Shown here one piece after another: positions 16,801-25,093 of a stretch of 40,273 bases of DNA (position 1 is the stretch's first letter; every line of letters begins with the position of its first letter). Where the stretch lies: contig JADMIL010000027.1 of NCBI GenBank assembly GCA_015478645.1, positions 1-40,273 on the forward strand. The letters run 5' to 3'. Source of the DNA: Candidatus Binataceae bacterium. Its GTDB lineage: Bacteria; Desulfobacterota; Binatia; Binatales; Binataceae. The position numbers and the translations under genes are program-made. The notes under the pieces were generated by a model. That model ran no database searches. It had not been told where the DNA came from and saw only the letters and a program-made list of their open reading frames with translations.

Positions 16801-17986
16801 CCCGCCGGCCGATAACGTGCCCCCGCTCGATGAGAGATACGAGCAATGGATCACCTTCACCAAGGATACGGTCGATTATCCGACGCTCTACCCAGGCCAG
16901 CACTGGAGCATGGATCTTCACGGGCGCAATAATAACGGCGTCTGGGAACCCAAGGTTCAAAACGGATATGGCTATACGATCAGCGTGCCTAAGACGATCG
17001 ATGCGCATAAGACCAATCAGGATATCGCGGGCATTCCCAAGGTCGTGGATATCGGGCTCACCGACGCACATATCAGCCCGACTCAGAATAATCACACCTT
17101 CTACGTGCGCGTTTCGCTGGTCTACAACGGTGTGAATGGACCGCCGGACAAGCTCAAAATCACGCGTGGCTTCAGATCCTGGGGATCGCCCACCGGCATC
17201 CTCAGTCCGCCATTTTTCAATGACCCGCTGGGCCAGTACTGGATGCGCACGCAGTGCTGGAATCTCGACACGCAACAGCCGCTTTTCAAGGACTGCCCAG
17301 GCAAGGGGCTCAAGTTGCCCAATGGCAGCGGCGACACGGCCAGTTGCGACACGCCGGCCGATCCGAATCTCAAGATCAGACTCGAGACCGTGGTTGATCG
17401 CGAGGATCCGAACAGGTCGAAGCGGTTATGCGTCTACCAGCCCTTTGAACTGACTAATGCTGGCACCGACATTACTAAAGTTACTCCCAGTAGTGATAGC
17501 TATTACTACAACAACGGCATATTGACGTTCTACGTGCGCCAGGACGACCTCAACACGGAGGGCCAATCGCCCGTCGGCGAATGTCTCACGCCGACCAAGC
17601 AGGCCGGCTGCGGCACCTCCTGCCCCACGTTCCAGAATCCGGCGCCGGACTGCTCGTGCAGTAACTTCAATCCGTGCCCTGACGTTGCGGACGGCGAAGC
17701 ATACTACGCCTGTCCGGTCGAAGGCTGTGTTGACTATCGCGTCACCGTCATGGATTCGAACTATCAGCCGGCGGCCATCGATTGCGACACAAATCCAACG
17801 CTCTGCACCTCGGCCTATACGATGACCCCGCCGGCCAACCAGAATCTGTTGACGGTCGCGACCAATCCGCTGCCCGGCACGCCGTTCACGCGCCTGGAGC
17901 AGAACAGCGCCCAGGGACTGCCGCACGCCGTGCCGTCGGGGGGCCCGACGCCGAGTTGCCCGATCACGACTATCGGGGATCCGTAA
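13832..17986 (+). CDS. Large secreted CEMIP/TMEM2-like G8 and beta-helix protein
   Basis: Secreted protein of 1,384 aa. The signal peptide has the hydrophobic core LMVALMALSLL and likely cleavage after AYA43. A G8-like segment follows (about residues 78-140: VNLGDITIEKGATLSF, IFIHGTLQVGNSSCPIG). A long beta-helix region then matches the vertebrate CEMIP (KIAA1199)/TMEM2 family in order: YPIHFH (452-457), SIHHSYNKCVTVHSTTNL, GFWIVNPTTNMI, VGTFLNNSAHACYDG, GAWIRPDWFVFNNARLATN, FFIYDGPPRI and DGDKNTVIVDRDGSLTG (about 899-915). Vertebrate members are needed for hyaluronan depolymerisation, so binding or cleavage of an extracellular polysaccharide is the best guess. The Cys-rich last 350 or so residues are unassigned. 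AGAGG before ATG13832 favours it over GTG13826. It stands alone between two minus-strand genes. Confidence 0.85.
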   Translation: MDRDIRRGKDAFKSSLVYMPLKFTSLMVALMALSLLNVRGAYADCSALMTGAALSICVSPAGNSNKPVRIGSGNCAGKAYYVDQSFVNLGDITIEKGATLSFPNSGNLSLQTANIFIHGTLQVGNSSCPIGSGTGNAGNTVTIQLTGVRPDKLPFVPDCRNRDGEASRFDKGILVCQDGTLNMYGAKGVPPNGVNWTTLLKPAGDPTLYGAGKGLGAPVTEPDARTIHVTDNVIDAASGWKQGDWIAIATTSYSPFETEIAQLAADPQVDSINGGYLLTLVQPLQYYHFGGLAPSSADPSNPACKNSAGTVLPAFFCDPASKNFGVDERAEVGLLSRNIKLTSSTLPFWMANNSYSTSSAIQVRIGAQVYQFSTTAGGTSGSRQPASWPTGNGATVCDNGTGDTCAGGVLWANAGLFDQAWGGETRVLHGFAAVNIQGVEIAGYGKDSLGSYPIHFHQDGILKTSPLVDSNSIHHSYNKCVTVHSTTNLNITNNVCVRADGHLFYEEIGDEDKITFQGNLGLGATSNNFGISPASAIPAYWWSGDNLAYSLGYDGLNVPDVDSQTNPSHGSCMVPDGNGGNDLINAPTYPKENTKCTTEQLYTEPASGFWIVNPTTNMIGNSIGGCQGVGIGYWYVPPPSGRLPFVPVGTFLNNSAHACYDGFFGEAFNTWTGQLHPLQVGQPGDETNALIATFNGLNASRNRYLGAWIRPDWFVFNNARLATNRDDISIVTAGGADGSAPGVWSMFANSVVVGVSQNNVDRFGPCPDVNSAYPAGGGKRGCIDQTPAAFDQIGLGYPDPTFNFSGFFIYDGPPRIVDDHFVNFNVDITPHLTTADNTFLANYKSSHGGFIYEGDAALGWFKNNQSAYPATTTTEGLLFTNVDFRHQIFTELVNLGDFDDGDKNTVIVDRDGSLTGLSVVDSTSNTLIPGEYPISLNNLPFNVASNAIDECLATGGQNAVLEGRPTSLISAGQVGTLEFQALWPEKGFKPPPADNVPPLDERYEQWITFTKDTVDYPTLYPGQHWSMDLHGRNNNGVWEPKVQNGYGYTISVPKTIDAHKTNQDIAGIPKVVDIGLTDAHISPTQNNHTFYVRVSLVYNGVNGPPDKLKITRGFRSWGSPTGILSPPFFNDPLGQYWMRTQCWNLDTQQPLFKDCPGKGLKLPNGSGDTASCDTPADPNLKIRLETVVDREDPNRSKRLCVYQPFELTNAGTDITKVTPSSDSYYYNNGILTFYVRQDDLNTEGQSPVGECLTPTKQAGCGTSCPTFQNPAPDCSCSNFNPCPDVADGEAYYACPVEGCVDYRVTVMDSNYQPAAIDCDTNPTLCTSAYTMTPPANQNLLTVATNPLPGTPFTRLEQNSAQGLPHAVPSGGPTPSCPITTIGDP

Positions 17987-18004
17987 TGCGCGCGCCGCGC
18001 GCAT
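17986..18004. terminator. Short GC hairpin after the CEMIP-like gene
   Basis: ATGCGCGC, loop GCC, GCGCGCAT: a perfect 8-bp stem that begins on the last base of the TAA stop. No U-tract follows. It lies between convergent genes, so a terminator is plausible but not certain. Confidence 0.35.
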
Positions 18005-18076
18005 GCAATCAAGACCTGCGCGCCGCGCGTAGCGCGCCTCGGGGATCGGGCGGGCCGTCGCCGCGTGCGGTCCCGA

Positions 18077-19087
18077 TCAGCCCTCGACCTTGAGCTTCAC
18101 CGCCAGCGCGACTTCCTCCGCGCTGCCGATATAGACCGGCACGCGCTCGTGGATGCGCTCGGGGACGACCTCGAGTGCGCGCCCGCGCCCGGTCGAGCCG
18201 GCGCCGCCGGCGTGCTCGGCCAGCATCGATAGCGGGGCGACCTCGTACATCAGGCGCAGCTTGCCCTTGGGCGCGCCGCCGGCGGTTACCTCGCTGGGAT
18301 AGAAGAAGAGTCCGCCGTTGAGCAGGCATCGATGGAAGTCGCCGACGAAGGCGCCGCAATAGCGCAGCGAATAGCCCCCGCCCTCGGCCTTCGGTCCGCA
18401 CAGCCGCTCGATCAGCGCGCGCGTGCCCGGATTCCATCGCGCGGCGTTGGCCTGATTGACGGCGTAGGTCTTGCCGCGCTCGGGCATGCGGATTTTTTCC
18501 TGCCAGAGTACGAATTCGCCGATGCCGCGGTCGAGCACGAAGGCGTTGACGCCGTCGCCCGCCGTCCATACCAGCATCGTCGCCGGCCCATAGAGCGCGT
18601 AGCCGGCCGCAATCTGCGCGCTGCCGGCCGCGAGCACGTCCTCGATACCTTCGCCGTGGCCGGGCCGCCGCCGGCGCACCGCGAAAATCGTCCCGAGCGC
18701 GCCATTGATATCGGTGTTCGAGGAGCCGTCGAGCGGATCATAGAGCAGCGCATACGAGTCGTTGGTGCATTGCGCCCGGGCGTGCCGCGGCTCCTCCATC
18801 TCTTCCGAGATCAGCGTGCAGACCGGACCGCCGCCGGAAAAGGTGTCGACGAAGACGTTGTTGGACCATTCGTCGAGCTTTTCGACGCGCTCGCCATGCA
18901 CGTTGATCGATCCGCTATGGCCGAATCCGCCCTTGAGCGCGGCCCCCGCCAGTTCATGCGCGACGCGCTTTACCGCGAGCGCGACCTGCTCGAGCGTCAC
19001 GATCAGGCCGGGATCGATCTGCTGCCGCGTGCGTAGATAACGATCGAGGGTGATCAGCGATGAGTATTTTACGAATGGATTGGCCAT
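18077..19087 (-). CDS. fbp: Fructose-1,6-bisphosphatase, class I
   Basis: Class I fructose-1,6-bisphosphatase of 336 aa, which releases phosphate from fructose 1,6-bisphosphate in gluconeogenesis or a Calvin-type cycle. The metal site is clear: LISEEMEEP with Glu95/Glu96, and DPLDGSSNTDINGALGTIF with Asp117 and Asp120. The sugar-binding half has YSLRYCGAFVGDFHRCLLNG and GKLRLMYEVAPLSMLAEHAGG, the latter holding the third metal/substrate segment. ATG19087 is taken because MANPFVKYSSLITL matches the expected N-terminus and GGAGA lies just before it; an in-frame ATG 12 bases upstream is also possible. Cytosolic. It sits alone among catabolic genes, with no other Calvin or gluconeogenic gene in the window. 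Confidence 0.95.
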   Translation of the reverse strand: MANPFVKYSSLITLDRYLRTRQQIDPGLIVTLEQVALAVKRVAHELAGAALKGGFGHSGSINVHGERVEKLDEWSNNVFVDTFSGGGPVCTLISEEMEEPRHARAQCTNDSYALLYDPLDGSSNTDINGALGTIFAVRRRRPGHGEGIEDVLAAGSAQIAAGYALYGPATMLVWTAGDGVNAFVLDRGIGEFVLWQEKIRMPERGKTYAVNQANAARWNPGTRALIERLCGPKAEGGGYSLRYCGAFVGDFHRCLLNGGLFFYPSEVTAGGAPKGKLRLMYEVAPLSMLAEHAGGAGSTGRGRALEVVPERIHERVPVYIGSAEEVALAVKLKVEG

Positions 19088-19407
19088 TGTTCTCCGCATG
19101 CGAACCTTCAGCGTGATCCCAGCCGCCAGCGTGATCCGAGCCGCGAACCGGCGCACGATCTGGCGCCCACGTCGTTTGCCGGTCTATCTGATTTGAAAGC
19201 ATCACGGACCGCAATCGTCAAGGATATCCAAGCGGCGTCAAGCGGCGCGAACTCCAGCTGGCGCCGCGAGATTTTCGCCGCGCGGCGATTCCGCCCTGCG
19301 CGGCGGTTTTCAACCCGACGGCGATTCGCGGTATGCTGCGAACGCGGCTACGGCGCACCTGGTGCGGCCGCGCGCGCCGGCGTAAGCGGTGAAGGAGTGG
19401 ATACACC
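19088..19407. other. Intergenic region between divergent fbp and LLM oxidoreductase
   Basis: 320 bases holding the upstream regions of two divergent genes. Nothing recognisable beyond the AGGAG ribosome site before 19408. The open frames here have no family features. Confidence 0.6.
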
Positions 19408-20295
19408 ATGGACATAGGTATTCTGGTCGCGACCACCGCGAAGACCGGCCCGATCGACGCGATCGCGCGCGCGGTCGAGGCCGCCGGCTACGAGTCGCTC
19501 TGGATCCCCGAGCATCCGGTGGTGCCGATCGGCTTCAAGACGCCGGTGCCCGGCGGCGTCGGTGAACTGCCCGAACACTACGGCCGCTGGGTCGATCCGT
19601 TCATCGCGCTGACCGTCGCCGCCACCGTCACCAAGCGCATTCGCCTCGGCACCGGGATCTGCCTGCTGCCTGAGCGTGAACCGCTGATCACCGCCAAAGC
19701 GATCGCCACACTCGATCTTTATTCGGGCGGCCGCGTCATCCTGGGCGTGGGCGCGGGCTGGATGCGTGAGGAGACCGAGGCGATGGGCGCGAATTTCGGC
19801 TCACGCTGGAAGCTCCTGCGCGAGACCGCCGAGGCGATGCGCGTGCTCTGGACCGATCGCGAACCCGCGTACGCGGGCGATCTGGTGCGCTTCCCGGCAC
19901 TGCGCTGCGAGCCCAAGCCGGTGCAGAAGTCCGGTCCGCCGATTCTGCTGGGCGGTCACGGCCCCAAGGCGCTCGAGCGGGTGGCGCGAACCTACGACGG
20001 CTGGATGCCGCTGGTGCCCAATCCACAATCCTTGCAGCGCGACGTCGCGGCGCTGCGCAAGCTGACCGCCGCCCATGGCCGCGATCCGCAGGCGCTGCAT
20101 ATCACGGCGCTGGTCGATCCTCACGCCGACGGGCTGTCGCTCGACAATCTGCGCCGCTACGCCGAGGCCGGGGCGAGCCGGGTCGTGGTATTTTCACAGA
20201 AGCTGGCGATCGCGATGGCCGACGGCGGGGCGCTCGATCTGATCAAGCGCTTCGCCCCGATCGTCGAACTCGGCCGCCAGGTGCCCGCGGCCTGA
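19408..20295 (+). CDS. LLM-class (luciferase-like) flavin/F420 oxidoreductase
   Basis: Luciferase-like TIM-barrel oxidoreductase of 295 aa. Family blocks are AGYESLWIPEHPVVP, TKRIRLGTGICLLPEREP, ATLDLYSGGRVILGVGAGWM and PPILLGGHGPKALERVARTYDGWMP. The WIPEH segment and the GxGAGWMxEE loop are typical of the mycobacterial-type F420-dependent group, but FMN use cannot be excluded from sequence. AGGAG lies 10 bases upstream of the ATG. It is the first of four plus-strand genes (LLM, aldo/keto reductase, two family-2 amidohydrolases) with gaps of 80, 52 and 16 bases, consistent with one operon. Cytosolic; substrate unknown. Confidence 0.93.
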   Translation: MDIGILVATTAKTGPIDAIARAVEAAGYESLWIPEHPVVPIGFKTPVPGGVGELPEHYGRWVDPFIALTVAATVTKRIRLGTGICLLPEREPLITAKAIATLDLYSGGRVILGVGAGWMREETEAMGANFGSRWKLLRETAEAMRVLWTDREPAYAGDLVRFPALRCEPKPVQKSGPPILLGGHGPKALERVARTYDGWMPLVPNPQSLQRDVAALRKLTAAHGRDPQALHITALVDPHADGLSLDNLRRYAEAGASRVVVFSQKLAIAMADGGALDLIKRFAPIVELGRQVPAA

Positions 20296-20375
20296 TCCGC
20301 CGCCTCACGGGCGCATCATCGAAGTCGCTCACAAGATTAAAAAACATCGAGCCACGGCTCGGGAGGTTACGCATA

Positions 20376-21374
20376 ATGGAGTATCGCGAATTCGGTCAGA
20401 CCGGCATCAAGATTTCCGCGATGGGCTTCGGCTGCTGGGAGATTGGCGGCGGCTACGGCAGTATCGAGGAGACCGAGTTTATCAAGGCGATCAACCGCGC
20501 GCTTGATGTGGGCGTCAACAGCTTCGACACGGCCGAGGCCTACGGCTTCGGCGCGTCGGAAAAGTCGCTGGCCAAGGCGCTCGGCGCGCGGCGCAAGGAA
20601 GCGATCATCACGACCAAGTTCGGCGTCGGCTATCCCAAGGCGACCAATTACCGCGACAGCAGCCGCAAACGCGTGATGGAGTCGATCGAAAAAAGCCTCA
20701 CCGCGCTCGAAACCGACTATGTCGACGTCTACCTGATCCACTGGCCCGACCGCACGATCCCGTTTGACGAGCCGATGCGCGCGCTCGACGACCTGGTCAA
20801 ACAGGGCAAGGTCCGCGCGGTCGGCCTATCGAATTTCATGCTCAGCGAAATCGAGACTTGCATGAAGGCGCGCCGCATCGACGTCGTACAGTACTGCTGG
20901 AACATGTTCGATCGGCGCATGGAGAAGGATATTTTCCCCTACTGCCGCGCCAACCAGATCGGTGTGATGGCCTACGGATCGCTCGCCTACGGAATGCTCA
21001 CCGGCACGTTCAGCGAGGAGATGAGCTTCGACAAGGGTGACTGGCGCGCCAAGCGCGGGCAGTTGGGTAATCTCAATCTGTTCCAGCATCTGTTCGATTC
21101 CGATCATTTCCTCAAGAATTTGCGCGCGATCGAGGATCTCAAGGCGATGGCCAAGCGCTACGGCAAGAGCCTGCCGCAATTTGCATTGCAGTGGACGCTG
21201 TCGAATCCAATAGTCAGTACCGCGCTGGTCGGCTGCCGCAATGCGCAAGAGGTCGACGATAACGTCGGCGCCGTCGGCTGGTCGATCTCGGCGGAGGACA
21301 TGCAGGAGATCGAAGCGATTTTTGCCCGCCATGGCGCGGTCACGATGCCCGAGGTCTGGCTCGAAACTATATAA
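20376..21374 (+). CDS. Aldo/keto reductase
   Basis: NAD(P)H-dependent aldo/keto reductase of 332 aa with the (beta/alpha)8 fold. The catalytic tetrad is visible: Asp51 and Tyr56 (FDTAEAYGFGASE), Lys81 (IITTKFG) and His122 (VYLIHWPD). VRAVGLSNF and the C-terminal cofactor segment IVSTALVGCRNAQEVDDNV are also present. It reduces carbonyls to alcohols or the reverse. GGGAGG lies about 10 bases before the ATG. It is the second gene of the 19408-24160 run, so it probably handles a carbonyl intermediate linked to the neighbouring LLM and amidohydrolase steps (inference). Cytosolic. Confidence 0.95.
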   Translation: MEYREFGQTGIKISAMGFGCWEIGGGYGSIEETEFIKAINRALDVGVNSFDTAEAYGFGASEKSLAKALGARRKEAIITTKFGVGYPKATNYRDSSRKRVMESIEKSLTALETDYVDVYLIHWPDRTIPFDEPMRALDDLVKQGKVRAVGLSNFMLSEIETCMKARRIDVVQYCWNMFDRRMEKDIFPYCRANQIGVMAYGSLAYGMLTGTFSEEMSFDKGDWRAKRGQLGNLNLFQHLFDSDHFLKNLRAIEDLKAMAKRYGKSLPQFALQWTLSNPIVSTALVGCRNAQEVDDNVGAVGWSISAEDMQEIEAIFARHGAVTMPEVWLETI

Positions 21375-21426
21375 TTACCCGTTGCTGATCCGATCAGTGG
21401 CACGCAAACCAGCGAGGAGCAGAAGT

Positions 21427-22854
21427 ATGCCAGTTCAGAAATTTGCGCCGATGACGAAGACCTTCGCCACGTTCGACTGCGACGCCCACGTCACCGAGCC
21501 GCCCTGGCTTTGGGAGCGCGCCAAGGACTGGTTGACCAAGGACGAGTACGACGCGCTCAAAAACACCATCTGGTTCGACGCCGAGAGCAGGCAGCTCATC
21601 GTCAACGGCAAAGCCGCGGCGGGTATCGGCGCGCAGCGGATCCACGGCACCCCCGGCATCATGAACGTGCTCTCGCTCGCGGGCCCCGGCCTCAAGCACG
21701 ACATTCAGCGCGCTTTCAACGTGCGCAACTTGAAGCGCGAAACCGCGATCACTGCCGAGCAGGCGGAATATCTCGACCACAAGGGCTCCTACGAGCCCAA
21801 GCCGCGGCTGCGCGACATGGACGTCCAGGGCATCGACCAGGTGATGATCATTCCCACCGATATCGATACCTACCCGTGGCTGCTCAACGCGGTCGGTGCC
21901 AAGGCCATGTGCAAGGCGTACAACGATTGGGCCTTCGAGTACTGCCAGGAAAATCCCGCGCGTCTGTTCTTCGCCGCGATGCTGCCGATGCAGGATCCGA
22001 AGTTCGCCGAGCAGGAGGTTTACCGGGTCGCCGACCGGGGTTGCCGCGTCGGACTGGTGCGGCCGATCGACGCGATGGGCAATTATCCGCTCCAGCCCAA
22101 GTACGATCGCGTGTGGGCCGCAATGGAAGAGACCGGCGTGGTCTACGGGATGCATCCGTTCCCGGCCTTCGGCTCGCTCAAGCCGCCCGGCTATACCGAG
22201 CAGCATTCCGGCGCCGAGCTGATCAGCATCGCCGCCTTCTCTTCCGGTCTGCCGCACAACTTCCTGGTCAACGTGCAGGATTTTCAGGCCGAAGCCTCAC
22301 TGTGGGTCGCGATGGTCCTGATGACCGGGTTCTTCGAGCGCTTTCCCAAGCTCAACGCCGCGGTCTTCGAGGCCTCTTCGACCTGGCTCAGCTTCGTGCT
22401 CGACGAATGCGACAAGTACTACCGGCTCTATCGCAACGAGCGGCAAATGGCGCCGCTCAAGCGTCTGCCGCGTGAGACCTTCGTCGCGCATTGCGTGACC
22501 GGCTTCGAGGGCGACGAGGCGCCGCCATCGCGGCTGCCGGACTTCTACGAAAACATCCTGGCGTGGTCCTCCGACGTGTACCATCACGATGGCGACGACG
22601 CGTGGCGCGCGATCGAAACGATGCGCAAGTGCGAGCTGCCGGAAAAATACCAGAATAAATTCCTCGGCCAGAATGCGCGCGAAATGTACCGAATCGAGAC
22701 GCCCAAGGACTTCATCCGCGATCGCGTGACCGAAATCGAGCGGCCCGACTGGTGGCCCACCGAAGAGGAGATCAAGGCCGCGCTCAAGCCCGACGCCTCG
22801 GTGATGCGGCAGCGCGCCACCTATTCGGCCAGTGTCGGCGGGCGTGGGCGTTAG
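21427..22854 (+). CDS. Family-2 amidohydrolase (PF04909-type), upstream member of a pair
   Basis: Amidohydrolase_2 protein of 475 aa, longer than the 377-aa member at 9896. The N-terminal metal motif is DCDAHVTEP (Asp19, His21, Glu24). A mid-protein His in VYGMHPFPAFG and the region NAAVFEASSTWLSFVLDE follow, and the late Asp lies in AWSSDVYHHDG. A stretch of about 150 residues between the motif and KPRLRDMDVQGIDQVMIIPTD is longer than in typical decarboxylases. ATG21427 is chosen over an in-frame start inside the preceding gene because AGGAG lies 7 bases before it. The next gene begins 16 bases after the stop. Both may act on one substrate, or form a hetero-oligomer (inference). Confidence 0.93.
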   Translation: MPVQKFAPMTKTFATFDCDAHVTEPPWLWERAKDWLTKDEYDALKNTIWFDAESRQLIVNGKAAAGIGAQRIHGTPGIMNVLSLAGPGLKHDIQRAFNVRNLKRETAITAEQAEYLDHKGSYEPKPRLRDMDVQGIDQVMIIPTDIDTYPWLLNAVGAKAMCKAYNDWAFEYCQENPARLFFAAMLPMQDPKFAEQEVYRVADRGCRVGLVRPIDAMGNYPLQPKYDRVWAAMEETGVVYGMHPFPAFGSLKPPGYTEQHSGAELISIAAFSSGLPHNFLVNVQDFQAEASLWVAMVLMTGFFERFPKLNAAVFEASSTWLSFVLDECDKYYRLYRNERQMAPLKRLPRETFVAHCVTGFEGDEAPPSRLPDFYENILAWSSDVYHHDGDDAWRAIETMRKCELPEKYQNKFLGQNAREMYRIETPKDFIRDRVTEIERPDWWPTEEEIKAALKPDASVMRQRATYSASVGGRGR

Positions 22855-22870
22855 GCGGAGGTTCGGAAGC

Positions 22871-24160
22871 ATGAGTAAAAAGCCCTTTGCCGTCCTCGAC
22901 GCCGACTCGCACGTCGTCGAGTCTCACGAAATCTGGACCAAATATCTCGAGCCCGAATATCGCGTCCTCGGCAAACACGCCCTGTGGCGCGAGGAGGGCA
23001 AGCTCGGTTCGTATCTGAAGGTCAACGGTAAAATCTTCCGCGATACGATGAACTCGAATATCCCGCGCCATGCGATCTGGCGGCCCGGGATGACCTGGGA
23101 CCAGGTCGGCGAGCTCGACCCCACCCACCGCCATCCGATGACCGCGGGCGCCTCCAATCCCCAAGCCCGCCTGCGCGACATGGACGCGATGGGCGTTGAC
23201 CAGGCGTTTCTCTATCCGACCTGGTTCGGCGAGGGCTTCCATCTGGTGGAAGACCCCGACGTGGCCCACGCGCTGGCGCGCGCCTACAACGACTGGATCG
23301 CGGACTTTTGCGCGGCGGCGCCGGATCGGCTGTTCGCGGCCGCGATGGTGCCGTTGCAGAGCATGGACTTTACCGTCGCGGAGCTGCGCCGGGTGGCGAA
23401 GATTCCGTGCTTCCGCGGCGCCTTTATTCGCCCGATGTTTCTCGAAGGCCACTACTTCACCCATCCGATTTACGATCCCCTGTGGGCTGAGCTCGAAACC
23501 CTCGGTCTCGCCGCCGCGGTTCATCCGGCCGCCGGCTTGTGGAATCCGGAATGGACCTCGCACGCGCCGTTCTTTGAGAAGGTCAAGGGCCGCGTCAATC
23601 AGCGTTTCGCAATTGCCGACGTGGGCGGCGGACCGCATTCCGGCGGCGGTGGCGGTCAGGGCTTTACCTTCGTCGCGACGCCGCCGCTCGGCCATCCGAT
23701 CGCTCCAATCATCGCGCCGTGGCTCGACAATCACATGTTCGTTGCGGCGACGCTGATCGGATTTACCGTGATGCAGCGCTTTCCGAAGATGAAGGTGGTG
23801 GTTGCGCACGGCAAAGCCTCGTGGATGGAAGAGGTGCTCGAAAAGATGGAGGCCTCGACGCGCACCTTCCCGCTGCTGCACTACTATCCCGTACGCACCG
23901 ACGTCGAGGAGCTATGGGAAGAGGGCAACGTGATGCTCGGCTTCGACGCCGAAGAGCGGCTGATTCAGCGACTGCCCCACGATTTCGCCGAAAAAATCGT
24001 CTGGGGCTCGCGCTACCCGCATCACGACACGGTAAGCGCGCACGATGCGATCGACACGATGGCCGCCGCCCGCGTCGAGGAGTCCGTCCTGGCGCGGATG
24101 TTCGGCGTCAATGCCGCGGAACAGCTCGGCATCACGCTCGCGCATCATGCCGCCGCCTGA
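22871..24160 (+). CDS. Family-2 amidohydrolase (PF04909-type), downstream member of a pair
   Basis: Amidohydrolase_2 protein of 429 aa, a clear paralogue of the preceding gene. Motifs are DADSHVVES (Asp10 or Asp12, His14, Glu17), ARLRDMDAMGVDQAFLYPTW, the mid His in AAVHPAAGLW, MKVVVAHGKASWMEEVLE and the C-terminal WGSRYPHHDTVSAHD. The final metal Asp position seen as SDVYHHD in the partner reads SRYPHHD here, so the catalytic acid may differ. GGAGG lies 11 bases before ATG22871. It is the last gene of the LLM/AKR/amidohydrolase run and converges with the SDR gene on the minus strand. Cytosolic. Confidence 0.92.
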   Translation: MSKKPFAVLDADSHVVESHEIWTKYLEPEYRVLGKHALWREEGKLGSYLKVNGKIFRDTMNSNIPRHAIWRPGMTWDQVGELDPTHRHPMTAGASNPQARLRDMDAMGVDQAFLYPTWFGEGFHLVEDPDVAHALARAYNDWIADFCAAAPDRLFAAAMVPLQSMDFTVAELRRVAKIPCFRGAFIRPMFLEGHYFTHPIYDPLWAELETLGLAAAVHPAAGLWNPEWTSHAPFFEKVKGRVNQRFAIADVGGGPHSGGGGGQGFTFVATPPLGHPIAPIIAPWLDNHMFVAATLIGFTVMQRFPKMKVVVAHGKASWMEEVLEKMEASTRTFPLLHYYPVRTDVEELWEEGNVMLGFDAEERLIQRLPHDFAEKIVWGSRYPHHDTVSAHDAIDTMAAARVEESVLARMFGVNAAEQLGITLAHHAAA

Positions 24161-24235
24161 CGCGCAATTGGCTATGCGGTCCGATAGTCACTTGGCTCGC
24201 CGCCGCGATCGCCCGACTGGCTATGCGCTCGCCGC

Positions 24236-25000
24236 TTACGTCGCGTAGAGTCCGCCGTCGACCGGCAACGCCACGCCGGTGACGTACGACGCCTGGTTGC
24301 TGCACAGCCAGACGACGTTGTTGGCGATCTCCTGCGGCAGGGCGTAGCGCCGCATCGGCACGATCGCCTCAAAATCCTTGCGCGTCGGGCCGCCTTCGTT
24401 GCTGCCGATTCGCTCCATCATCGGAGTGTCGACCGGCCCCGGACAGACCGCGTTAACGCGGATGCCGGCCTGCGCGTACTCGACCGCCGCGCTCTTGGTC
24501 AGTCCGACCACGGCATGTTTGCTCGCGACGTATATCGACAGTCCGGCAAAGCCGACCAGCCCGGCGACCGAGGCGGTATTGACTATTGCGCCGCCGCCAT
24601 TCTTGAGCATCTGGGTAATCTCATGCTTCATGCATACCCATACGCCCTTGACGTTTACGCCCATCACGCGGTCGAAATTGCGTTCGGTGGTTTCGTGCGA
24701 TTCGATCAGGTCGCCTTCGATTCCGGCGTTGTTGAACGCGCAATCCAGGCGGCCGTGGCTCTTGGCGATGCGCGCGATCAGCGCCTGCACCTGGGCCGGG
24801 TCGGTCACGTCCGCGCGCACGAATTCCGCCTTACCCTTGGCCTCGATAATTGATTTGACTGTAGCCTCGCCGCCCGCCTGGTCGACGTCGGCGCAGGTCA
24901 CTATGGAGCCCTCGCGGGCAAAGGCGATCGCGGTCGCGCGTCCGATACCGCTGCCGCATCCGGTGATTAAGGCGATTTTTCCCTCGAGCAGATTTGCCAT
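24236..25000 (-). CDS. Short-chain dehydrogenase/reductase (SDR)
   Basis: Classical SDR of 254 aa. The cofactor loop TGCGSGIG (residues 13-20), ADVDQAGG after beta-2, NNAGIEG (90-96), the active-site residues Asn116, Ser144, Tyr157 and Lys161 (YVASK), and the VNAVCPGPVDTPM block are all present. Acidic ADVD after the second strand favours NAD(H). It interconverts an alcohol and a ketone, or a cyclic diol. ATG25000 is supported by GGGGAG about 9 bases upstream; a longer in-frame version lacks a ribosome site. It lies 93 bases downstream of the LLM oxidoreductase on the same strand and is likely co-transcribed with it. Cytosolic. Confidence 0.94.
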   Translation of the reverse strand: MANLLEGKIALITGCGSGIGRATAIAFAREGSIVTCADVDQAGGEATVKSIIEAKGKAEFVRADVTDPAQVQALIARIAKSHGRLDCAFNNAGIEGDLIESHETTERNFDRVMGVNVKGVWVCMKHEITQMLKNGGGAIVNTASVAGLVGFAGLSIYVASKHAVVGLTKSAAVEYAQAGIRVNAVCPGPVDTPMMERIGSNEGGPTRKDFEAIVPMRRYALPQEIANNVVWLCSNQASYVTGVALPVDGGLYAT

Positions 25001-25093
25001 TATAGTTTCTCCCCGCGGCGCTTCCCCGACGCGCCGAACAGTTATGCGCGCGAGCAATTATCCGCGGCGCGCGTGCATTAGTCAGTCGATTAG

